64,000 nt of DNA, from the NCBI GenBank assembly GCA_015680685.1, contig MNCI01034785.1:247709-311708 (forward strand), in the 5' to 3' direction. Of the stretch, positions 45,931 to 57,392 are shown piece by piece. The position numbers were made by a program, and so were the translations under genes. How positions within the stretch are numbered: position 1 is the stretch's first letter; every line of letters starts with the position of its first letter. The notes below the pieces were generated by a model. The model was not told the origin of the DNA, made no database searches, and was given only the letters and a program-made list of their open reading frames with translations. The DNA comes from Gnetum montanum. Taxonomy: Eukaryota > Streptophyta > Gnetopsida > Gnetales > Gnetaceae.

Positions 45931-47345
45931 ATCGTTGTAAAAATTTATAGATGTTGATATCCAACACATACCTCAAAATGAGAACTCTATAGTCAATGAA
46001 GTTACAATACTAGCCCTTAGTGTGGCACCAAATGTTTTTAGTAAGTTTTCCACCTTAATTATGAACTATGCTATCCCCATCATGAAGAGAACTAATGATA
46101 CATTTGTGGTCATAGTTCGTATTGCTCCTACAAGGAAGTGGTATGATGATATCAAGTTTTACCTTATGCATGGTGAACCTTCACAAGGCTTGACTACTAC
46201 TCATAGAATGTTATATGTAAATGATCAAAATAGTATGTCATAGTAGGCAATAAAACATTATGTCTACAGTCCTATGATGACATATTGTGAGTGTGCTTAT
46301 GTAAAGCCGAAGCTTGAATAGTCCTAGAGCAGGTTCAAGAGGATGTATGTGGGGGATATATAGGACATAGAGCCATGATTGCTAATTTTAGATGATCAGG
46401 TTATTACTGGTCCTATATGGAGAGCGATTACCTATAGAAAGTTACAACTTGTGACACATGCCAATGGTATATTAATCTCATACACATAGTACCAACTAAG
46501 TTGGACACTGCTCAAACAACTTGTGACTTTAATGATGGGGGTTGGATATCATTAGATCTATAACACCTAAGTCATCTAGAAGACATACTTTCATCATCAC
46601 TGCAACTGAATACTTTACAAAGTGGGTTGAAGCTATTCCTCTAAGAAGGAAAACATTTGAATAGGTCTGTAAATTCATACTTAAGAACATTGTAGCCCTA
46701 TTTAGCATACCTATGACCATAGTCATAAATTTCTATCATGACCTAGGAATTAAGCATTCGTTCTCATCACCATATTACCATCAAGCCAATGGACAAGTAG
46801 ATGTAATAAATAAGGTCATCATAAAATTATTGAAGAAGATGATAATCAATAGCAAGTGCAAATGTCATGATCAACTTGTCCATGTAGTTTGGACCTCCAA
46901 AATGACCTATCATACAACAATTAGTGTAACCCCTTATAGCTTGTCTTATGGTTCTAAAGTTGTTTTACCTTTTGAATTGTAGGTACCTCCAATTCAATTA
47001 GCCTTATCTAACTTCATCAATGATGAGCAATGGAAGGATCTATGGATCATGGACTTGGACTTTATGGAGGAGCAATTGGTGTGAATGCTTATTCACATTA
47101 AGCCATATCAGGAGAGGCAAAAGTAGCAATGCCACCATAACTTGACCAAGCATAAGATCAAGGAGGGTGACCTAGTCCTCAAGGCCATATGTGAGCATGC
47201 AAAAAAATTATCAACCAACTAGGAAGGGCCTTTCTTAGTCACTAAAGCCTCTAGCAATAAAGCCTTCAAGATAGCCAACATGGATGGAAATGAGTTGGCC
47301 AATTTGGTCAATCATTTCTATCTAAAACCTTATTACATGTAGCCT
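45931..47345 (+). pseudogene. E7 integrase
   Basis: The zinc-binding region at about 46355-46470 shows GHRAMIAN, SGYYWSYMESDYL and TCDTCQ (H and C-x2-C partners visible). The core begins GWISLDL near 46540 (normally D-L-I-G), and 46713-46982 reads HDLGIKHSFSSPYYHQANGQ, KCHDQLVHVVWTSKM and TPYSLSYGSKVVLPFEL. The C-terminus reads KHKIKEGDLVLKAICEHAKK, EGPFLVTKAS, ANMDGNELANLVNHFYLKPY and ends YM-stop at about 47341. It inserts element DNA into chromosomes in the family; here it is broken. Confidence 0.8.
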
Positions 47346-47419
47346 ACATTAGTCACCATCATAGTCAACAATAAGTGATCCTACATGACATCCTTTGCAC
47401 AACCAAAGGAATATGTTTC

Positions 47420-47515
47420 TATGGTCCACTAAGGACTTAAACTAGTAGCACATACCACTAAGGCCTTAAACTGGTGACATGGTCCACCATGGCCTTAAAC
47501 TCACAACCTTTGTAA
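47420..47515 (+). repeat. 3' tandem motif array of E7
   Basis: Three copies: GGTCCACTAAGGACTTAAAC, ACCACTAAGGCCTTAAACTG and GTCCACCATGGCCTTAAACT. It starts about 75 bases after the integrase stop, as in E4. Confidence 0.75.
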
Positions 47516-48486
47516 CACTGGTAGCCTATTTTCATTAATCATTCTATGTGGCCATATGCATAATAATAAGAGCACATTTTTTCTTTTATTAGTTTTCCTT
47601 GTCCTTTTGAAGTTTTTCTTGAAGGATGAAGCCTAGAAGTTATCATGAAAGTTCAACTCATCATGGTAGCAAGTCACCATCTGGCCTTGAAGTGAAAGAT
47701 TTGGTGAGTTTGTCCTGCTATGCTAAGTATGCTTGTTCCATCTCCATTCCTACTATCATTTCCTTAAACCAAAACCCATAGTCTTATTATAGTCTTCCTT
47801 ACACTAAATAACAATGTTGACCTATCTTTGACATTCATGCACCATGGCCATATAACATTCCTTTATTATGCTCTATAATCAATTCTGTTGAATGTAACAC
47901 ATTTCAATTAATTGGAAAACCCTTAAGTCCATCAAGTGTAACACATCTCATTTGATGGGAAAACCACTAAGTCTACTGAATGTAACACACCTCATCTAGT
48001 AGGAAAACCATGTCATAATCATCCTTGGCATTGGAACCCAATGAAGGTTTCATCTCACAAAAAAAGGGGAAGTAAATTATCAACAAATCAAATGACCTAT
48101 GAAGACCAAAATTACAAATATAAGACTCCAAACATGTAAAGGGAGGATCCTAGTGGCCAAAGAATCCTTGGAGGAAGATTTTGGATCCTCAAATGCATTT
48201 ATCAAGTGACAAACATCTTTAAACACAAACTATTAAAACCACTAATTAACCAACATGTTAGTGTCATAGTCACAATGTCAACTATGGAATGCATTTATAT
48301 CCCTCATGACCATTTCCTTATGACTACATTATCATCATCTCATCATAGTCTTATCCCATGTCACAAGCACTCTTTGGCATGATCCAACATAATTGAATCA
48401 AGTGTAGAGAGGGAATATTGGTGGTGGACTTGCAGTGGTGTTTTATATTCTTTGTTCATGAATCTTAGGTTAATCCTCAAGATACC
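47516..48486 (+). other. E7 3' non-coding region
   Basis: No gene. Contains three copies of a unit of about 45 bp at 47888-48020, each like AATGTAACACATCTCATTTG followed by TGGGAAAACCACTAAGTC. No antisense gene is present between array and LTR here. Confidence 0.55.
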
Positions 48487-48498
48487 AAAAAAGAGGAA
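48487..48498 (+). other. Polypurine tract before E7 LTR
   Basis: AAAAAAGAGGAA, five bases before the inferred LTR start. Similar position to the tract at 20185. It supports a 3' LTR here. Confidence 0.5.
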
Positions 48499-48502
48499 CC
48501 AA

Positions 48503-49569
48503 AGAAACATCACCAAAACTACATGTTGTAGCCTTTGTAATCCCCATCCCATGAAGCTCGAGGCTAAATTTCTTTGTAAATGCGAGGATTGTAATTCATG
48601 AGATGAAATCTCACATACTTTACACTTTTGGAGTTGAAAAATGCCTCATAAGTGGTCAAAGCCTCATAGGAGGTAAAACTCACCTTACCTCAGTATTGGG
48701 GGATAAGGCATCAACCATACTCAATGTGCATTGACCCTGCACTTTAGTGTTTTTGTTGTAAGGCCTAACGTGGGTGGACAAAGCCAATGTGGGTAAAATT
48801 ACCATTTATTATTTTTAGTAAACATAATGGTCATGGGGGTATAACACTTATCATATATAGTAACACCCTAGATTTGAACACCAACCACACCTACATGGAT
48901 AGAGATTTGTAGAATTTACAATTAATTTGCATCCAAATTTATGGTCAGAAACCTATAAAACCTAAGCACTAATACCATATACTAGTTCCATGAATTTTGC
49001 AATTCTATACTTTGCATTTTGAAGCATATTACAACATTCAATAGCTCTTGCAAACTTGCATACATATATCTTCTTGAATCCCCTAGCATCAAACTCCCTA
49101 CAACCATTGTCATCCCTTTACCCCCTTTTGAGATTTGTGAGATTTTGGTACCAATGCTATGCACTTGGGAACCATAATTCTTAGTGTTTCCCACTCTGAT
49201 GACCCAAATCCCTTACATCTCTCATCACTTTACACAAATAATGTTCTAGATTTAGTCTGGTGATAGCAAAGGTTCAATAGCATCAAGGGTGATAGAACCT
49301 CTAGATCATGGAGCTAATTGTAAATTTTTTTACAATTTCATTTGTATACAAGTTTTGTTCATTGTATTTTTGCATATTTATCTTTCATATTTTCATTTTT
49401 TATTTTACATTTTATTACCATGTTTTAACCTCCTTAAGTCCCTATATGATCTACTAGACTATCCAAGATACCTTGAATCCTATTTTTCATGGAGGCCATT
49501 AGGATCCAAGGTTTAGGCTATTGTGTTAGAAATTTCTTGGTTTCTCCAACAATTGCAATTTTTAGTCAC
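48503..49569 (+). repeat. E7 LTR, related to E9 LTR
   Basis: Begins AGAAACATCACCAAAACTAC, matching TGAAACACCACAAAATTTTG of E9. Further shared blocks: CCCATGAAGCTCGAGGCTAA, GAAAAATGCCTCATAAGTGG, TAACACCCTAGATTTGAACA and the end GATCTACTAGACTATCCAAG. It is shorter than E9's (about 1.07 against 1.48 kb). TAGTCACGATATG at 49563-49575 corresponds to the E9 LTR end. Confidence 0.7.
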
Positions 49570-51693
49570 GATATGTAGTAGGTGGGATCTGCTAGTAGTT
49601 GGAGTTTAGAAAACGTTCCAAGACTTCTAGGAGCCTAAACCCCAACATAGTTGCCATGGAGAAGCCAAATACCAAGTTTATTAGGATTTTTTATTAGCTT
49701 GTTTGAGAGGTTTTTAGTGGAGCCCATCTCAAGTTTTAATTTTTAGAAGAATTTATTTCCCACCAAACTTGTGTAGTCCTACCTTCTAATTGTGGTCATA
49801 GAGTTAAGTGGGACATGTATGAGTGTTTTGGGAAACCAGGGTTTTGGTGGTTAACACATGAGTTTCAGATTGATTCCGACATCAAAATTTCTTACAAATC
49901 GAACTTCTCACATAACCTCCAACCTACAATGCATAGTATCAAATCTCTAATCTTATGTTTTCTTAAAAAACACCTATCCTCAATGTAGTCTAGCTATCCT
50001 ACACCAAGAAGAAAGCATAGTTGTTAGAGGAGTTCCAGAAGTTTGAAGATGTTGGTGATTTTGGTAAAATTCATTCAAGATGTTAAAGAGTATAACTTCA
50101 ACAAGAAAGAATCTAGCATTGAAGGAGTCTGACACTACTACAAGAGAGCTCTTCAACCTACCATGGTATTTTTTAGGAAAAGGATCTTTCACTATGACTC
50201 CTAGGTACATAATCATTACTCATTTCCTAAGACATTATATTAGAATCCTAGGCATTTTTCTTGTACAAGTTTGTATATTGATTAAAATTGAATTTTATAA
50301 AATTCCTATGTTATATTTAGGTTATTTTTATGATGTTTTAGTGTTTCTCTAGTTGTGGTATTGGTCTATGACCAATTATGAATTTCATTCTAGTCTTTGC
50401 CATGCATTTTTTATAGTTTTGGACCAAAAAGTAACACCAATTTTGTATTTCTTTGTATGAATAAGGCTATGATTGTTTTCTTGTGGTTATAGGATTGTAA
50501 TATGGTTTTAAATGGTCAAAATGGTCATTGAACCACTAGATTTTGACTTACGGTGAATTTTCTTTGAATTTTTCTATAAGCCAGGGGGCTTTTTAGCAAT
50601 TTTTGCTATTGTTTTATGTTAATTTCCTAATTGTTTCTACAAAACTAGCTAACAATTTTTGTCTTTTCAAGTTTTATTTTTTTATTTTATTTTTAAATAG
50701 TTCAAGTGGTTGTGGAATTCTCTAAATTAAAATCTATGGTTGATTTTCTATGATTTTTTTGTGATCTACAGTTTCCATGGTTTTACCCCTTAGGATTTTT
50801 CCATCCAACGTCCTAAGTTCCTAGGGATTCTAAAAAATGTTAGGGAGGATTTGGAATTTTTTTTGGAAAATTAAGACATTTTTTCATATTTTATATTAGT
50901 GATTCACTATGGCCATTTTTCTATAATTCCAAGTCTTTGTGCAACTTTGTGTTGAATTTGGCTATGGATTGGGTTGTTGTTAAATTTTTTTTCTAGGATT
51001 AGGAATGTAGTGTAGATGCCCAATTTTATTGAATTTCATGCATACTTTGTCCCTAGATTTAGGAAAAAATTTACTTCTAAATTATCATTTCTGTTCTTAT
51101 GTAAACAATCTTGTATATTTGCAGTTTTGATTGTTAAAATTGCAAACCTCCTTGACCATACAGGTAGTGTTGGTGTTGTTTTTGCAATTTCAAGGTAATT
51201 TTAAAAGGTTATTGAGGTTTTACGTATCATGTATTTTATTCTTAAATATTCATTTGAATTTTTCCAAAATTTTCAACTAATCCCCTAGAGTTTTTACTAA
51301 AACTAATTTTATTGTTGACTAGGATTTCTAGAAAAAGTTTTCTAAAATTGAATTTTAGGATTTTGTGATTGTTGTAGTAGGTACAAGATATTTTTCATGA
51401 ATTTAATGTTTTAGTAAAAATATTTTATATTTTTTATGTATATCTCACCATGAAATTACTATTGGTTGTTGATTGACTACTTGGTTCTTTTTCTTCTTCT
51501 TCTTTATATGTAAACTGGTCATAATTTTGGTTATCATATTATTTCAATTATAAGTGTTGAAAATTATGAGTTTTTCTATTTTTATTAAGTGAGAACATTG
51601 AAATAAGGATGTAATAATTTTTATTTTTTAATAGTTCATTTTTTTTTGTTATGGTCATTTATGATTTTAACTATTATTGTTATTGTATGCAAG
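49570..51693 (+). other. Region upstream of ASG-c; no gene resolved
   Basis: Just after the LTR end, GTAGTAGGTGGGATCTG loosely resembles the E9 PBS region. The rest is AT-rich and would include the promoter and first exon of ASG-c (a T-rich stretch and acceptor-like TATGCAAG precede 51694). The open frames 49289-49516, 49980-50352 and 51016-51198 show no motif. Confidence 0.35.
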
Positions 51694-54600
51694 GCCTTCC
51701 TAAAACCAATCGTCATTGTCACTGAGCTAGTGGGGTTACTCTACTACATCCACACATTGAGGTTCAACATCCCACTTCGAGACATGGTCTTAGAGCATGG
51801 CTCCTTATGGTTTCAGCCTAGGGCAAAGGAATTTTTAGCCCACCTACCCCAAAACTTTAGTGTGATGGTGTGGTCACACTTGACTGCATTGGTAATGATG
51901 GAGATCCTACTATCCAACTCCACACATATGATCATCAAGTTCGTTGTTGATGATCCTGATACTTGTGTTGAAAGTAAGTGACACAATAACAAGTATAGTG
52001 GGGGAACTCATAAATTCTCCAAGATTTGGGACATGCCTGAGTTCCTCCAATATAATGCTAATAACAAATTACTTGTTGATCACTATGTTAACACACTATT
52101 CTAGAACCCTCTTAGCACAATCTAGCATTTGGAGGGGTAAGTGTAAAATTAAGTTATTTTTAATGTACTTTTGATTTTCTTAGGCTATTTTTATTTTTTA
52201 ATGTTTTTTTAATTTTTTTACTCTTTTAGGTATAAGGTTGATGACCATGGGTTGATCAAGAGTGACTAGCTCTTGCCTTTAGCCCATACAACATTGGACG
52301 TATTTACCAAAGGATGAGTGGTGAGGCTTACTATGATGGAGCAACTCAAAGGTAACTTTGGTAGATATATCATGCTTTATGCCATAGCCTACTACTGGTG
52401 CTTGGAAAATGGAAGAACTCATATTTTATGGGAAATCCTTGATTTCACCATGGATATGTGTATTCTCTTTAGTGTTCCTAAATTTCCTTCATTTAGAAGA
52501 CAAGTAAGAATTTGTTTTCTCTTTGTTCTTTTGTTACTTTTTATTTTGATTCTATGTCAATATTTTCATGGTTATAGAGTTAGAGGTTATTTAGCATTTA
52601 AGTGTTTAAATGGTTTTATTAATATGGCAATAGATTTATCTTTGATTTTTTATACTTATATTTTGGTTTTATGCGATGTGCCTATTCCTAAGCTAATTGG
52701 CCTCTTGTTGTATTTTAGGGGCTACTTCCTCCTCCACCATCACATTGGTCATTTCAAGATTCTATAAGGAGACTCTTATTCTCAAGCATGATGATGTGGA
52801 TTCAGTGCAACAATGGTTGGATAATAGGGCACCTAGAAACATCCAAGCAAACATCACTGATGTAGGTTTGCTTGACCTTTTCATGGCTCCTACTCCAACC
52901 ATCCCTAGTGCTAAGATGATAAACATCATCAAATCCTTTGACAAAGGAGTGAAAAGTTTCATCATCCAAGTTCATGGTATGCCTATCACCTTGACCATTA
53001 ATGAATCCACTTTCAATGATGTCTTTGGCATTCCATGTGAGGGGTTAAAGATTATTAACAAAGAAAGGAAAGAGGTGGACCACCAGGAGGAAGTGAAAGA
53101 GTGGTTAAACACTTTTCATGGTCACAAGGGATTATCTCTTAATGAGTTTCAAGTCTTAGAGGTTAAAGAGACATATCCCTTATTCTTCTCTTTCGTGTTC
53201 CATAAGTTATTGTCATAGGGAAAGATCATAGACATTGAACAAGCATGGACCATGAACAAGGTCCTTTTGGAGGATGTTCAATTTAATTAGGCTACGTGTT
53301 TGAATTTTTGGCTACATGGGGAGATCCTTAAACTTCAAAAGAACCTCATAATGAAATGCCACATGCACTATGCATTTTTTGTAGCATATCAAAGGAGGTT
53401 TGTGAAGTTCTTGGTGGTGAGGATGGATGGATAATTGGTAAGTAAAGATCCATCCCAACTATCCAAGCCTTGGGTGAAACATGTTTTTTTGCAATATGTA
53501 GCTTTAGAATCCACTAGAGAATGTTGGGGAGTCATTGTCTATTACCACTAATAAACTCAGTGGTAGGCATTGTGCTTCCCCTAAAAACATAGGGATTCAA
53601 CCCTAGGTTGAGCACAAAAATGTTAAAAAGACTAAGAAATTATGTGCTGAAGCTGAAGGCATAGCTAGAGAAAAACTAAAGAGGTCTATGGTTGAGGAAC
53701 TAGCATCACTGATTGAGTAACCCTTGAAGTAGAGGTTTGTTATTAGGCTCAACCAAGCATGTAACATGGTTGTAGGTACATTTTAGTTTTTTTTTAACTT
53801 GTTTTGTGTTTTACATTTTTTTATGTTTTGTGGTTATGCTTTTATTTTCTTAGGTAAAATGTGCTAACTTATATTATGTTTTTTTCTTGTTCTTTTAGGT
53901 AAACAACATGAATTGGTGGGCTATGCAACAATAGAAAAGGTGGGGCAAAAATTCCTAGAGGAGAAGCTTCTACAACACCATGAGGATGAAGGGTTATCCA
54001 ATGTTGCATTGGAAGATTTTAATGTCATATATAACCCCTCAAAACTAGGTGAACTTCCGACTATCATTTTAAATATTACTCTAGGTATATTTTAATTTTG
54101 TTTCATAAGTTTGAGTTTTGTTGTTTTATGGTTAAGCTTAGTTTTGATCATTGGTTGATTATTATGCTTGTTCAAGTTGCTAAGCCTTAACCCAAAGCTT
54201 CAACCTCCACATTTCACATGAAGCCATGGGTGAACACTTCTAATAAGGGGGAATTCATGCATGGTATGGCTAAGAATATGATCTATTAGTTACAACATAT
54301 TGCTCTTGATGTTGATGAAAACTTAGCTTATCTTGTAATTTTAGTTTTTTATAATTTTTGTAGTTGTATTATTTTAGTTATCTTTTTCTTCATTGTTTTT
54401 TTGTTATTATATCATTTATTATTTTTTCATGTATTTTTGTATTATTTTTAGTGTCTAGGATTAGATGGGATCCTAATTTCCCCATTGATATTTATGCATG
54501 ACCAAGCTTACCCTCAGATGTAGATATGTTCCAAGAAAGTTGTATGAAGGTGCCATTAAATGTGAACTTCCATGCACTAAAAATTTATGGAAAACCCAAC

Positions 54601-55450
54601 ATTCCAATGTGTTTCTTTGGGAATGATTTGTAGCATTGGAAAGGAAAAATAGGAACCAATAGAGATCGCAAAGATTGTAGGGAATTTATGAAGGCCCAAG
54701 TGACCAACTAGAGTTCCTTACAAACTAAGAAGATAAAATGGGAATGGTACTAGAATTCCATCCATGGCATGGTTTCCCTTGCTAGAGAGGTTTCCAAGAA
54801 GAAACTACAAATGGATCTATTGGCCCATAAGTCTAGGAAGTGGAGAGACTATTGTGCCTTGGTCCTAGAGTGGGATTGTGCAAAATAATAATAATAATAA
54901 TAAAAAGAAGTATAAGATTGAATGTGAAGCCTATCTCAAGTGGTTCAAAGATAAGTCCACCAAATGACATAAGTTAGAGATACTCATGAAATGGATTCAA
55001 GAAGCAAGCATCTTAAAATTATTTGAAGGCTCTCTAATAATGGTTGATTTCCCATCTTCTCAAGTCTTTACTGCTTCTAGGGAGGTGACTACAACTACAT
55101 TTTTTTGGGAGCCACCTACATGGACCAAGATTGATGAGAGAAACAACCTAACACATCTTAATCTTAGTGAGGTGGATTAGGCTCACATGATCAAGGACCA
55201 AATCCTCCATCATGTGGAGGTTGACTTTTAGAGCCTCTTGGCAAAGTATTTTGTACTAAAAACCATCCAAGTTTACCTATTTTTTGTTGTTTTGGTATGT
55301 TTTCTTTTAGTTTAATTTAATTAAATTTGATTTCATGTTGCGTTGATTAGTAATTGCACTTATATTATTGTGGTATAGGTAGCAGGTGACATTGGTGGCC
55401 CTAGTGGAAATGATGGTAGTATTCCTTCACCTCCTCTAGTGGCACCTTAG
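51694..55450 (+). pseudogene. ASG-c: most complete copy of antisense spliced gene
   Basis: At least seven exons. Exon 1 (51694-52136): FLKPIVIVTELVGLLYYIH, MVLEHGSLWFQPRAKEFLAH, KFSKIWDMPEFLQYNANNKL. Intron 1: 52137-52229 (GTAAGT...TTTTAG). Exon 2: TTLDVFTKG, EQLKGNFGRYIMLYAIAYYW. Intron 2: 52504-52718 (GTAAGA...TTTTAG). Exon 3 (open 52719-53218): ETLILKHDDVDSVQQWLD, VGLLDLFMAPTPTIPSAKMI, MPITLTINESTFNDVFGIPC. Introns near 53776-53898 and 54085-54176. Exon at 53899: GYATIEKVGQKFLEEKLLQH. Exon at 54177: MKPWVNTSNKGEFMHGMAK. Next exon from about 54455: RYVPRKLYEGAIKCELPCTK, FVALERKNRN (coiled-coil-like), KWRDYCALVLEWDC. Last exon from 55379: GDIGGPSGNDGSIPSPP, ending AP-stop at 55448-55450. Some stops interrupt it. 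No known family recognised. It is antisense to the motif array at 55815. Confidence 0.75.
54883..54905 (+). repeat. (AAT)n microsatellite inside ASG-c
   Basis: About seven AAT units just after the LVLEWDC block. ASG-a has no such run at the corresponding place (near 22500), so it arose after the copies split. Confidence 0.8.
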
Positions 55451-55814
55451 CATCATTAATTGATTATTATCTTTGTCTACTTTATTTTTTATTGTTGGTT
55501 ATGCCATTGTAACATTGTGGGGAGTGTTAGGCTTTATTTTTTGAGAGAAAATTTATTGTTTTATGTATTATTTAAATGTTTCTCACACCATGTAACTTTA
55601 GCTATTATGTTACCTACATCCAAATTTTAATTAGTTTAAAATTTGATTTCATTTATATTTTTTAATACATATTATTTCATGTATGCGATATATTTTCATT
55701 CTTGTTCATGTTGTAAGGATACTTTGGTTAACTTATGTAGTCATAATGTAACAAACATTAAACTAATTAGGTGACTAGAATGTGAACTAGGTTGTAAATA
55801 GTGATAAAGGTCAT
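55451..55814 (+). other. 3' region of ASG-c
   Basis: T-rich, no gene. It would contain the 3' UTR of ASG-c and the spacer to the array. Confidence 0.45.
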
Positions 55815-55884
55815 AAAAGTTTTACTAGTTTTAGGCCATGTTAGGCCATGCCTCTTGTTGGTTTTAGGCCATGGTGGGCCATAT
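55815..55884 (-). repeat. 3' motif array of E8, interrupted by E9 LTR
   Basis: On the minus strand two to three copies of the motif, such as GGCCCACCATGGCCTAAAAC and CATGGCCTAAAACTAGTAAA. The run is cut at 55885, where the E9 LTR starts, so the host E8 is a minus-strand element whose gag-protease part should lie beyond E9. Confidence 0.65.
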
Positions 55885-57364
55885 TGAAACACCACAAAAT
55901 TTTGCATGTTATAACCAATATTCATCATGTAGCTTTTGCCCCATGAAACCCAAGGTAAAAATTCATTGTAAATGTGAAAATTGTAATCCACAATGGGCAA
56001 TTTCACATGCTGAAAAATGCCTCATAAGTGGGCAAATCCTCATTGCCCATGTGAGAAAAGTCACCTAGTGTCTATATTTAGGCTTTTTTTTCAGGGNGGT
56101 TTTATGGGGGGTATACATTTTTCTACATTGATAAAACATGTAGGGGGTAGAGCTCACCTATCCATAGCATGGAAGGATGGGGATTTTGGAAAATTTCCCC
56201 CTTCAATGTGGAGACCACATGCACACCCTAGAAACTTTCCTCCTTCAATGTGGAGACCACATGCACACCCTAGAAACTTTCCCCCCTCAATGTGGAAGTT
56301 TTCTCCTAGCCTAGAAACTTTTTCCCTCTTAGCATGTAAATTTTTCCCTAGCATGGAGTCTTCATCCCCATTGTGTAAAATTCAATCCCCTAGTATGAAA
56401 GCCACAAAAGGGAAAATTCATCACTTCATGCAATTCAACATTGACTAGCCACTTCAACAAGCATGGTGAAGAGCATACTATGGAAGATTAATCTCTAGAA
56501 TAGAAGGTATGCCCTAGTTACTATTCATAGTAAATGGAATGGCCATGGGAAGCACTTACTATGAATGATAACCCCCTAAATTTGGGCACCCATATCACCT
56601 AAATTTGGTAGAAAATTTGTAGCCATTTTAAGCCATTTCACATCCAATTTATAGCCATTTTTTCAGCCAAATCATAACCAATTTGTAGCCCCATCCATGG
56701 TTCAAAGATCCTACAAAAGCCAACCTTAAACATGATTTAGAGGTTCTAGCAATTTTTCTCATAGTGAAGCAATTTTTCTCATGGTGGAGAACTTTTTGAG
56801 CAAAGTTTACCATTGCATACAAACAATTTTTCATAATTCCACACTTGGGGCATTTTCAAGCACTCAAGAGCTCTTCTAAGTTCCCATACTTACATTCTTT
56901 TGAATCTTAGTATGGAAGCATTATAGCCTTGAGTGACCCAACTTGTAGATCTGAGGTTGCAATAGTGAAGGAAGGTTTGATGGCATTAGGAGTGGCTTAG
57001 CACCTAGACCATGGAGTAGATCCCATCAACTTAAATGGTCTTTAGACTCTTGCACAAGTAAACCCCTCCTCTTTTCCTCATCTAGACACCATTTGTACAC
57101 ATGTTAATAACTTACTCTTTATTCTTTCTCAATAAAGTTTTAAGTTTTTAGTTTTATGTTCAAAAATAAATCTATTTTCTATGCATTATTTGGATCTATT
57201 TTTATTCCCATGTTTCACATCTCATAAGTTCTTGGTTGATCTACTGGACCAGCCAAGGAACCTCGAATCCCATTTCTCCCATGAAGACCTTAGAGATTTA
57301 GGGTTGGGAAACTGTTGCATCAAGAATCCTTTGTTTTTTCTAGTAGTTAGGGAATTTGGTCACA
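55885..57364 (+). repeat. E9 5' LTR (about 1.48 kb)
   Basis: Begins TGAAACACCACAAAATTTTG. The end is taken at the ACA in GGTCACAATA; the exact 3' end is uncertain by up to 11 bases. A PBS follows at 57376. Contains one ambiguous base at 56097 and a 42-bp tandem repeat. The 143-codon open frame at 56017-56448 is made by that repeat and is not a gene. Confidence 0.75.
56194..56319. repeat. 42-bp tandem repeat, three units
   Basis: Units start at 56194, 56236 and 56278. Units 1 and 2 differ at one base, and unit 3 shares the ends but diverges in the middle. Each has TCAATGTGGA near its start and CCTAGAAAC at its end. Confidence 0.9.
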
Positions 57365-57375
57365 ATATTTTTTCA

Positions 57376-57392
57376 TGGTACTAGAAGGAGGA
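57376..57392 (+). other. E9 primer binding site, CpG-decayed
   Basis: TGGTACTAGAAGGAGGA is the E4 site with CG changed to TA, as expected after deamination on both strands, and only the last base differs otherwise. Confidence 0.75.

Noticed and set aside
46529-46726. Minus-strand 65-codon frame over E7
   Set aside because: It is antisense to the integrase core, which is readable on the plus strand.
51646-51981. 111-codon frame read as a stand-alone membrane protein
   Set aside because: Its first codons are intron-like, T-rich sequence before a splice acceptor; the rest is ASG-c exon 1, matched by ASG-b.
56017-56448. 143-codon frame with repeated PPSMWRPHAHPRN peptide
   Set aside because: It is a by-product of the 42-bp tandem repeat in an LTR, and crosses an ambiguous base.
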